Positions 36,415-43,709 of a stretch of DNA of 47,556 nt are shown here, piece after piece (position 1 is the first letter of the stretch; every line of letters starts with the position of its first letter). Under the pieces are notes generated by a model, which saw only the letters and a list, made by a program, of their open reading frames with translations, was not told the DNA's origin and searched no databases. The position numbers and the translations under genes were made by a program. The stretch comes from Cytophagaceae bacterium (GTDB taxonomy: Bacteria > Bacteroidota > Bacteroidia > Cytophagales > Spirosomataceae): assembly GCA_005791165.1 (NCBI GenBank), contig SXXW01000018.1:1-47556 (forward strand). Reading direction: 5' to 3'.

Positions 36415-36840
36415 ATGAAATTAGCTATCAAGCGCTTCTTTTTGGTTTATTTAGCTACCTACTTTTTAGTAGGAAATTTAGGTATTTCATATACTCAGTC
36501 CACATGCCTTTTCACTGGAAATAAAAAATATTCATTTGACAAGGCGGTTTCGTGTTGTTCAAAGAATACTAAACCCAATTTTAATCACGCAAATACATCT
36601 ACATTCAGCCGGGCTAAATGTTGCTCTTATGATCGATACGCGTTAAAATTCAATTTTGATCAGACCGGTAATAAAATTCAAAAGCATCAAGTAGCTGATG
36701 CTGTTTTGACGTCCCCATCTTTGACTTTTTTGAATTTGAGTGGGTCAAGAGCCTATGAAAAGTTAAGTTTTTATTATTCAAATCATTCACCTCCTCCTTT
36801 AAGCACGCGTCTAGCGAGCCTGCAAGCATATCTAATTTGA
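36415..36840 (+). CDS. Small secreted Cys-rich protein (HYC_CC_PP family-like)
   Basis: A 141-aa protein with an N-terminal signal or membrane segment (residues ~7-25), then Cys31, a Cys47-Cys48 pair, a Cys69-Cys70 pair and a late PPP at residues 126-128. This pattern resembles the HYC_CC_PP family of short Bacteroidota proteins, often found next to TonB-dependent receptors. The paired cysteines suggest metal (copper-type) binding, but no biochemical role is established. The TonB receptor begins 39 nt downstream, followed by a heavy-metal-binding protein. Together they form a likely metal-handling operon. Confidence 0.7.
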   Translation: MKLAIKRFFLVYLATYFLVGNLGISYTQSTCLFTGNKKYSFDKAVSCCSKNTKPNFNHANTSTFSRAKCCSYDRYALKFNFDQTGNKIQKHQVADAVLTSPSLTFLNLSGSRAYEKLSFYYSNHSPPPLSTRLASLQAYLI

Positions 36841-36879
36841 TTTTTTTGAGTTTTTATTCACTCATTTAAATCAAAAACG

Positions 36880-39099
36880 ATGTACAAAAAAATAATTACT
36901 TATCTTTTATTACTGGCGCCCTTTGGATTATGGGGCCAAGAAATCACCGGGCGTGTGATGAGTTTGGATTCCGCTGGAAACATGGAAGACCTTATTGGCG
37001 CCTCTGTCGTTTATAAACCCACTCGCGCCGCTGTGCTCACCACTGCAGGGGGCATGTTTAAATTGTCGGCAGGTAAATTTCCCGGTTGGCTCGTTACTTC
37101 TTACGTTGGATTTCAAACCGATTCTGTTTGGGTGGAAAAGTCCGCCTTTCAGCACATTCATTTGTGGGCAAAAACCAATGAACTATACGAAGTTAGGGTG
37201 CTGGCTAATCCGGGCCAACAAGACAACATGTCGTTACTTCAAAGAGAGGTTTTGACGATGAAGACCTTAGCTAAAGCTGCCTGCTGCAATTTATCTGAAA
37301 GTTTTGAGACGAATGCGAGTGTATCGGTCAACTTTACAGATGGGGTAACTGGGGCTAAGCAAATCCAATTATTGGGTTTATCAGGGAATTATGTCCAGAC
37401 AAATCTTGAAAATATGCCATCCATCCGGGGTTTGAAATCTACTTATGGCCTAAGTTATCTTCCTGGAACTTGGATTAAATCCATTGATTTAAGTAAAGGG
37501 GTTAGTTCGGTGGCCAATGGCTATGAATCCATGACGGGTGGAATCAATATTGAGTTAGCCAAACCTGATACTTCTGAGGCCTATTTTTTAAATACCTATG
37601 TGAATTCTCAGGGTCGCTATGAAATAAACCAACAAGCGGCACACAAATTTAACGATAAGCTTTCTATGGGTGTTTTTACCCATTTTTCTCAACAAGCAGC
37701 AAGGACCGATGGGAATCAAGATGGCTTTATGGATCAGCCGCTTTTTACATTTGCCAATGTGTTAAATCGCTGGAAGTATGCGACAGATCAATGGATTGTT
37801 CAGTGGGGGGGCACTTATTTACATGAAAATAGGGTGGCTGGGCAAATGAATTTTGAGGACTTATCTTCCAATCGCTATTTAGTTTATGGTTTTGGAAGCA
37901 AGACGTCTCGTTGGGAAGCTTTTTCTAAAATAGCCCGACTATTCCAATTGAAGCCTTGGAAGGGTCTTGGTTTAATTTTGAATGCAAGCCAGCATGAAAA
38001 CGATTCTTATTTTGCCTTTAAAAATTATCGAGGTCGTGAGCAAAGTATGTATGGGAATCTAATTTACCAGTCCATCATAGGAAACACAAACCATGGTTGG
38101 AAAGCTGGCGCAAGCTTTTTATATGATTCTTATCAAGAATCGTACATAGATTCGGCTTTTGCGCGTACTGAAATGGTACCCGGTTTTTTTGGAGAATATG
38201 CCTTAACGATTCCTAATGTGTTGACATTAGTTGTGGGCCAACGAGTCGATTTTCATAATCAATTAGGTACTCAATGGACACCTAGGTTGCACCTAAAATG
38301 GGATATTTCACCCGATTGGATTTTCAGATTATCAGCGGGAAAAGGTTGGCGCCGTGTGAATCCGATCGCCGAAAATATGGGTTATTTAGCTAATGGACGC
38401 AGAATCCAATTGTTGGGTAATTTAAGTCCCCTCGAGAAATCTTGGAACTACGGTTTGTCATTGACTAAAAATTTGATGCTAGGCACAAGAAAAGCAAATT
38501 TTGTTTTTGACGCATATCGAACTGATTTTGAGCAACAATGGTTGGTCGATATGGATGTTTCAGGTCTGATTCGTATGTATTCAAGTCCGGGAGTATCTTT
38601 TGCAAATAGCGTACAATTGGAATTTAATTATAGTCCATTTAAGCGTTTTGAGCTTAAAGCAGCCTACCGCTGGCAAGATGTGCAATCGGACTACATTAGT
38701 TTAAAAGGTAGATTGAATCGTTTAGCAAAACCTTTTGTCAACAAGGAACGAGTTTTGTTGAATATGGGTTATGAGACTGCGATGTCAAAATGGAAATTTG
38801 ATTTAACTTGGCAGTGGAATGGAGAAAGGCGTATTCCCAATGCAACTGCCGGACACGCACATGAGCCGAATTCACCAGCGAAAATGGCTCCGGCTTTTTC
38901 GACGATCTATGCTCAGGTGACTAGGCAATTTAAAAAATGGGAGTGGTACGTTGGTGGAGAAAATCTAAGTAATTTTACACAAACAAATCCTTTGATGAAC
39001 GCGGCAGATCCGTTTAGCCTTTATTTTGATGCAACGATGGTTTGGGGGCCGATTATCGGCCGAATGGTTTATTCAGGAATACGATTTAAAATAAAATAA
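36880..39099 (+). CDS. TonB-dependent receptor, probable metal or metallophore transporter
   Basis: A 739-aa outer-membrane receptor. A signal peptide (cleavage after about WGQ, residue 20) is followed by a carboxypeptidase-regulatory-like domain (ITGRVMSLDSAG to SVWVEKSAF, ~21-92). A plug domain (ETNASVSVNFTDGVTGAKQIQLLGLSG; GYESMTGGINIELAKPDT) and a 22-strand-type barrel complete it. A cysteine pair, Cys135-Cys136 (KAACCNLSESF), sits in the plug, a feature of receptors grouped with Cys-rich and heavy-metal-binding proteins. Flanked by such genes on both sides, its substrate is probably a metal ion or chelate; copper is the best guess. Confidence 0.88.
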   Translation: MYKKIITYLLLLAPFGLWGQEITGRVMSLDSAGNMEDLIGASVVYKPTRAAVLTTAGGMFKLSAGKFPGWLVTSYVGFQTDSVWVEKSAFQHIHLWAKTNELYEVRVLANPGQQDNMSLLQREVLTMKTLAKAACCNLSESFETNASVSVNFTDGVTGAKQIQLLGLSGNYVQTNLENMPSIRGLKSTYGLSYLPGTWIKSIDLSKGVSSVANGYESMTGGINIELAKPDTSEAYFLNTYVNSQGRYEINQQAAHKFNDKLSMGVFTHFSQQAARTDGNQDGFMDQPLFTFANVLNRWKYATDQWIVQWGGTYLHENRVAGQMNFEDLSSNRYLVYGFGSKTSRWEAFSKIARLFQLKPWKGLGLILNASQHENDSYFAFKNYRGREQSMYGNLIYQSIIGNTNHGWKAGASFLYDSYQESYIDSAFARTEMVPGFFGEYALTIPNVLTLVVGQRVDFHNQLGTQWTPRLHLKWDISPDWIFRLSAGKGWRRVNPIAENMGYLANGRRIQLLGNLSPLEKSWNYGLSLTKNLMLGTRKANFVFDAYRTDFEQQWLVDMDVSGLIRMYSSPGVSFANSVQLEFNYSPFKRFELKAAYRWQDVQSDYISLKGRLNRLAKPFVNKERVLLNMGYETAMSKWKFDLTWQWNGERRIPNATAGHAHEPNSPAKMAPAFSTIYAQVTRQFKKWEWYVGGENLSNFTQTNPLMNAADPFSLYFDATMVWGPIIGRMVYSGIRFKIK

Positions 39100-39137
39100 A
39101 CATATTAAAATAAAATAAACATAAAAATAAATTCAAC

Positions 39138-39350
39138 ATGAAAAAAATGATGCTAATGGCCACTTTGATGGCAGGAATGTTTGGAGCGATGGCTCAACAG
39201 CAAGAAGCAACGAAAGTTGAAAAAAAGGAAACTGCAGCGGACAAAAAAGAAGCTTATCAGTGTCCAATGAAGTGCGAGGGGACAAAAACCTATGCTAAAA
39301 AAGGCAAATGCCCTCAGTGTACGATGGAATTAAAATTAGCTAAAAAGTAA
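39138..39350 (+). CDS. Small secreted heavy-metal-binding (HMBD-like) protein
   Basis: A 70-aa protein with a signal peptide (MKKMMLMATLMAGMFGAMAQ), a charged linker (VEKKETAADKKEA) and a short metal-binding domain YQCPMKCEGTKTYAKKGKCPQCTMEL. The cysteines are Cys42, Cys46, Cys58 and Cys61. It resembles the HMBD motif YxCPMHP...GxCPxCGM found on copper ATPases and efflux adaptors, with KCEG in place of HPE. It is probably a periplasmic metal chaperone or buffer and follows the TonB receptor by 38 nt. Confidence 0.82.
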   Translation: MKKMMLMATLMAGMFGAMAQQQEATKVEKKETAADKKEAYQCPMKCEGTKTYAKKGKCPQCTMELKLAKK

Positions 39351-39368
39351 ATTTTGATGATTTTGGGT

Positions 39369-39442
39369 ACCGGAGAATATGGTTTTCGCCTTATTCAGGT
39401 GGGTGGAAATTACATTTCTCCCCAATCAATATTCTTCGGTAT
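39369..39442. repeat. Imperfect long inverted repeat between convergent genes
   Basis: ACCGGAGAATAT (39369-39380) pairs with ATATTCTTCGGT (39429-39440) with one mismatch. Inside, GGGTGGAAAT and ATTTCTCCCC (about 39401-39423) can form a second arm. It lies between the HMBD-protein gene and tex, which converge. It may be a structured 3' end or a terminator without a clear T tract. Confidence 0.4.
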
Positions 39443-39492
39443 TAAAATTCTTTTAGATTGCTTTGAATTAGATTGAGTAGTTTTCTCGTCAA

Positions 39493-41607
39493 TTAGCTCT
39501 TCATGCTAAGGGCAATTCTCTTTCTTGCTTCGTCCACTTCGGTGACACGTACCATCACTTTTTGAGAAACTTTTACCACTTCATTAGGATCCTTGACAAA
39601 CTTGTCAGCTATTTGGCTTACATGCACCAAGCCATCTTGATGCACTCCAATATCCACAAAAGCTCCAAAATTGGTAATATTCGTCACAATGCCTGGTAAA
39701 GTCATGCCAATCCGTAAATCTTTGATATCGTTCACTCCTTCGGCAAACTCAAATGCCTCAAACTTTTCACGCGGGTCGAGTCCAGGTTTTGCTAATTCAG
39801 ACATAATATCGGTTAATGTGGGCATGCCTACATCAGTCGTCACATATTGGCTTAATTGAATTTGCTTGCGCAGCGTCTCATCTGCTAAAAGATCTGCGAC
39901 TTTACAATGCAAGTCTTTAGCCATCTTTTCTACTATATCGTAGCGCTCTGGGTGAACCGCACTGGCATCTAAGGGGTTTTTCGCATGTCGAATGCGCAAG
40001 AATGCGGCTGCTTGCTCAAAAGCCTTTTCTCCCAACCTTGTCACCTTTTTCAGGTCGGAACGCTTGAGAAAGGGACCATTTTTTATCCGGTAGTCAATAA
40101 TATTTTGTGCCAGTTGGGGACCTAAGCCTGATACATAAGATAAAATCTGTTTAGAGGCGGTGTTAAGTTCTACGCCCACTAAATTAACACAGGACACCAC
40201 CGTGTCATCCAGCGATGCTTGTAATTTCTTTTGATCCACATCATGCTGGTATTGGCCTACGCCAATCGACTTTGCGTCAATTTTAACTAATTCTGCTAAT
40301 GGATCCATGAGTCTGCGACCGATGGAAACAGCACCTCGAACCGTCACATCTTTATCCGGAAATTCGTCTCTTGCGACTTCAGAGGCTGAATAGATGGAAG
40401 CACCGCTTTCGTTCACCATAATAATATGGATGCCGTTTAAGTTTAAGTTACGGACAAAGGATTCCGTTTCTCTTCCCGCTGTTCCATTGCCAATGGCGAT
40501 AGCCTGAATTTGATATTTTTTTACCCATTCTTTAATCGTTTCAGCCGCCTCGAAAGCTTGCCCAGGCCCTGTATGAGGGTAAACGGCTGTATTGGCCAAT
40601 AAACTTCCTTGTTCGTCCAAGCAAACCATTTTACATCCTGTTCTAAATCCAGGATCGAGAGCCAAAACACGTTTTTGGCCTAAGGGTGCTGCTAAAAGTA
40701 ATTGCCTTATATTTTCAGCAAAAACCCGAATTGCATTTTCATCTGCGCGTTTTTTTGCTTCAGCCCGAACTTCTGTTTCCATGGCGGGCATTAACAAGCG
40801 TTTATAACCATCTTGAATAGCCATTTCCACTTGCTTGGCACAGGAATTATTTCCAGTGATAAATCTACGCTCCAGTTTTGTTAGGACTTCATCGTCGGGC
40901 CCCAATAAGCTCAGGTTTAAAAAACCTTCATTTTCTCCTCTAAACAAAGCTAAAATCCGATGGGAGGGGGCTTGTGCAAGAGATTCAGACCAATCGAAAT
41001 AGTCTTTGTATTTAATTCCTGCTTCTTGTTTTCCTTTGGCGATACTAGACTTTACGGTCGTTTTACGGGTAAATAAATTCCTTGTCTCTTCTCTAGCTTC
41101 CGCTGTTTCCATCATCTCCTCGGCTAAAATATCTCGAGCTCCAGCGAGGGCTTCATCGACATGGCTCACATGCTCAAGGTAATTAACGGCTAATTCTTCT
41201 GGGGAAACAAGGCCTTGCTGGAATAGTTTGTCAGCCAGTTCCTGCAAACCTTTTTCACGGGCAGCCATTGCACGTGTTTTACGCTTAGGCTTGTAAGGCA
41301 AATAGATGTCTTCGAGTTTGGCTAATGTTTCAGCTGCTCGAACGGCTTTCTCCAATTCTGGAGTCAGTTTTTCTAGTTCTAGTAAGGATTTTAAAATAGC
41401 GTCCCTGCGTTTTTCTAACTCGACTAATTGGTCTCTTAAATCACGAATGGCTGCAACCTGAACTTCATCTAAACTTCCTGTCATCTCTTTTCGATACCGA
41501 GAAATAAAAGGAATTGTGGCCCCCTCGTCTAGTAAATCGATGGTTTTTCGTACTTGTTTCTCGCTGATTTGAAGCGCACTCGATATTTTAGAAAATAGGT
41601 TGGACAT
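39493..41607 (-). CDS. tex: Tex-family RNA-binding transcription accessory protein
   Basis: A 704-aa cytoplasmic protein of the Tex/YhgF family. The N-terminal helical domain (SGLDEVQV region, IPFISRYRKEMTGSLDEVQ) is followed by a YqgF/RNaseH-like core (RVLALDPGFRTGCKMVCLD near residue 315; AIGNGTAGRETESFV near residue 371). Helix-hairpin-helix motifs (SGLGPQLAQNIIDYR near residue 493) precede a C-terminal S1 domain (GMTLPGIVTNITNFGAFVDIGVHQDGLVHVSQI, ~630-665). Such proteins bind nucleic acid and affect transcription; the exact role is not settled. The neighbouring LexA-like gene ends 99 nt upstream on the same strand. Confidence 0.95.
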   Translation of the reverse strand: MSNLFSKISSALQISEKQVRKTIDLLDEGATIPFISRYRKEMTGSLDEVQVAAIRDLRDQLVELEKRRDAILKSLLELEKLTPELEKAVRAAETLAKLEDIYLPYKPKRKTRAMAAREKGLQELADKLFQQGLVSPEELAVNYLEHVSHVDEALAGARDILAEEMMETAEAREETRNLFTRKTTVKSSIAKGKQEAGIKYKDYFDWSESLAQAPSHRILALFRGENEGFLNLSLLGPDDEVLTKLERRFITGNNSCAKQVEMAIQDGYKRLLMPAMETEVRAEAKKRADENAIRVFAENIRQLLLAAPLGQKRVLALDPGFRTGCKMVCLDEQGSLLANTAVYPHTGPGQAFEAAETIKEWVKKYQIQAIAIGNGTAGRETESFVRNLNLNGIHIIMVNESGASIYSASEVARDEFPDKDVTVRGAVSIGRRLMDPLAELVKIDAKSIGVGQYQHDVDQKKLQASLDDTVVSCVNLVGVELNTASKQILSYVSGLGPQLAQNIIDYRIKNGPFLKRSDLKKVTRLGEKAFEQAAAFLRIRHAKNPLDASAVHPERYDIVEKMAKDLHCKVADLLADETLRKQIQLSQYVTTDVGMPTLTDIMSELAKPGLDPREKFEAFEFAEGVNDIKDLRIGMTLPGIVTNITNFGAFVDIGVHQDGLVHVSQIADKFVKDPNEVVKVSQKVMVRVTEVDEARKRIALSMKS

Positions 41608-41706
41608 GACGGTTGGGTAATGTGTATACGCGATTCTTGAGCTCTATGGGTCGCTGATGCTCGCGCATGATTTACAGAGATGCTTGGTTCTTCGGGCGTT
41701 GGTTTG

Positions 41707-42408
41707 TTATTCGGTTGTAGGGAAATCGCTATGGAAATAACCCGCAAACTTCCATATTTCTTGGATTTCAGCTCCTAAGATTGGGTATGGATCGTATATG
41801 GGATTGGTTGATTTTAAAATCAGAATGCTTTTGGCTTCTAGGTGGTTGATGATTTTTTTCAAAACAACTCCTTCTTCTCTCGTGACTACGATGCAAATCG
41901 TATCATCCTTGATTGATTTCCAATCTTCTACATATTCTGCGAATACGAGGGAGTTAGGCTTTAAGGGCAACATCGACTCACCTTTAATCGGGAAAACGCG
42001 GTATTTTTTATCTCTGGGCAGAAAAGGCACTTGGAAGGTTGGCAGCTCTTGGATGAATTCTAAATCATCGTATGAAGCGGTATAACCTGCTAAAGCCTTT
42101 AGGGGCACCATTTCGATATTCTCTTCGTTATCTGAATCTACCGTGGTGGCTAAAATTCGTAGCTTAGGCTTGTTTGCTAATCCAGGTATTCTTTTTGCTA
42201 AATCTTCTTTGAGTAACTCGTCGACTTCAACGTTGAAAAACTCGGCCAATAGGATCAAATCGCTGTATTTAGGCTCAGCTCTACCGGACTCATATGAGCC
42301 CAAAGTAGGCTTCTTAATATTCAGTAATTCAGCTAGTTTTTCTTGTGAAGTTTTCTCCGACATTTTGCTGCGTAAAAAACGTAAATTCTGACTAAAAAAA
42401 GTACTCAT
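41707..42408 (-). CDS. LexA/CI-like repressor (XRE HTH with S24 peptidase domain)
   Basis: A 233-aa protein. An N-terminal Cro/CI helix-turn-helix (residues ~8-66, with SQEKLAELLNIKKPTLGSYESGRAEP) is joined to a C-terminal S24 domain. An Ala107-Gly108 pair in LKALAGYTA is a plausible self-cleavage site. Ser145 (KGESMLP) and Lys184 (GVVLKKI) are the expected catalytic dyad with LexA-like spacing. RecA-stimulated self-cleavage and SOS-like control are therefore likely. It diverges from dinB-dnaE across 108 nt holding two inverted repeats, so it probably represses the polymerases and itself. Confidence 0.9.
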   Translation of the reverse strand: MSTFFSQNLRFLRSKMSEKTSQEKLAELLNIKKPTLGSYESGRAEPKYSDLILLAEFFNVEVDELLKEDLAKRIPGLANKPKLRILATTVDSDNEENIEMVPLKALAGYTASYDDLEFIQELPTFQVPFLPRDKKYRVFPIKGESMLPLKPNSLVFAEYVEDWKSIKDDTICIVVTREEGVVLKKIINHLEAKSILILKSTNPIYDPYPILGAEIQEIWKFAGYFHSDFPTTE

Positions 42409-42440
42409 AAGATTTGCTTATTAAACTAAAATGGATAAAA

Positions 42441-42482
42441 TTCGTAGCTGAATTTTGTTTATAATCTTTTCGAAGTTACGAA
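42441..42482. promoter_or_regulatory. Candidate operator: spaced inverted repeat TTCGTARCT
   Basis: TTCGTAGCT (42441-42449) and AGTTACGAA (42474-42482) are inverted copies with one difference, 24 nt apart. The right half also lies inside TTTCG-N6-CGAAA (42468-42483). The site sits midway between the repressor and dinB starts. A TATAAT-like sequence lies between the half sites. Confidence 0.45.
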
Positions 42483-42483
42483 A

Positions 42484-42498
42484 GGTATTCAAAATACC
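42484..42498. promoter_or_regulatory. Candidate operator palindrome GGTATTCAAAATACC
   Basis: A perfect inverted repeat with 6-bp arms and a 3-nt centre, located 18 nt before the dinB ATG. Its position and symmetry suit a binding site for the divergent LexA/CI-like repressor. Confidence 0.5.
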
Positions 42499-42516
42499 CA
42501 AATATCTACCAATTTT

Positions 42517-43707
42517 ATGCAAGAACGCGCCATTGTGCACATGGATTTGGACAGTTTTTTTGTTTCGGTGGAGCGTCTCCGAGATACTAGGCTTGTGGGA
42601 AAGCCGGTCATTGTGGGTGGAATGTCTGATCGTGGGGTGGTGGCGGCATGCAGTTACGAGACGCGCGCTTTTGGGGTACGTTCGGCTATGCCCATGAAGA
42701 TGGCATTGAAATTATGTCCGGATGCGATTGTCTTGCGGGGTGATTTTGATGCGTATACCCAACATTCAGAGGCGGTGACCTCGTTAATTATGGGGAGAGC
42801 TCCTTTGGTTGAAAAGGCTTCTATTGACGAATTTTACCTTGATATGACTGGAATGGAGCGTTTTTTTGGTTCTTATGCTTTTGCTCAAGACCTTCGAAAT
42901 CGGATAAAAAAGGAGATTGGTTTGCAAATGTCTTTTGGGCTATCGGTCAACAAGACAGTGTCAAAAGTGGCCACCAATCATGTTAAGCCGGCGGGGGAAT
43001 TTCAGGTATTGGCGGGTCAGGAAAAATCATTTTTGGCCCCTATGCCGGTGGGTAAGATTCCGATGATCGGCGCGGTTACTTCTCAAACCTTACGTAATAT
43101 GGGCATCGTTCATGTGGGTACTTTGAGTCAGATGCCTTTGAAAATATTGGAAAAGACTTTTGGGAAATCGGGGACTGTTCTTTGGGAGCGGGCTAATGGG
43201 ATTGATTTGAGGCCAGTAGTTCCTTATTCTGAACAGAAGTCTTTGTCGAAGGAAATCACTTTTGAGCAGGATAGTACGGATGTGGTTTTATTGCGCCGTA
43301 TTTTGGGTTCGTTGACTGAACAATTATCGTATGATTTACGCAAGCTTGGACAATGCACGGCGTGTATAACCGTGAAGTTAAGGTACTCCAATTTCGACAC
43401 CCATACCCGCCAAATCAGCATTCCAGCTTCGGCCAGTGACCACCGACTGATTCCTGCGGTTCAGGAGCTTTTTGAGAAATTGTATGATCGACGTTTGTTG
43501 ATCCGACTTATTGGCGTTCGCTTTTCAAAACTATGGCAGGGACAAGAGCAGCTGCAGCTTTTTGACGAGGGGGCGAAGTTGGTGCCTTTGTATGGGGCGA
43601 TGGATAAATTAAGAAATCGCTATGGAGAATTTTCTATTTTAAGGGCCAGTGGACTCATGGGGAGCGGAGAACGCAGGAATCGATTACCTGCTAAAACGGA
43701 GGAATAG
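42517..43707 (+). CDS. dinB: Y-family DNA polymerase IV
   Basis: A 396-aa translesion DNA polymerase. The catalytic residues look intact: HMDLDSFFVSVE at the N-terminus and ASIDEFYLDMTG near residue 103. YSYETRAFGVRS-type finger residues (CSYETRAFGVRSAMPM) follow the first motif. A beta-clamp-binding peptide QLQLF is at residues 345-349. Intact acidic residues distinguish it from the inactive ImuB proteins of other mutagenesis cassettes. It is divergent from a LexA-like repressor and lies 2 nt ahead of a dnaE-type polymerase gene, so the three form a damage-induced mutagenesis cassette by inference. Confidence 0.93.
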   Translation: MQERAIVHMDLDSFFVSVERLRDTRLVGKPVIVGGMSDRGVVAACSYETRAFGVRSAMPMKMALKLCPDAIVLRGDFDAYTQHSEAVTSLIMGRAPLVEKASIDEFYLDMTGMERFFGSYAFAQDLRNRIKKEIGLQMSFGLSVNKTVSKVATNHVKPAGEFQVLAGQEKSFLAPMPVGKIPMIGAVTSQTLRNMGIVHVGTLSQMPLKILEKTFGKSGTVLWERANGIDLRPVVPYSEQKSLSKEITFEQDSTDVVLLRRILGSLTEQLSYDLRKLGQCTACITVKLRYSNFDTHTRQISIPASASDHRLIPAVQELFEKLYDRRLLIRLIGVRFSKLWQGQEQLQLFDEGAKLVPLYGAMDKLRNRYGEFSILRASGLMGSGERRNRLPAKTEE

Positions 43708-43709
43708 AC

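Noticed and set aside
39369..39442. Riboswitch
   Set aside because: It lies downstream of both convergent genes, not in a leader, and does not match a known aptamer by eye.
42455..42697. 80-aa frame overlapping the dinB start
   Set aside because: It is out of frame with dinB, whose conserved N-terminal motif begins at 42517; no independent support.
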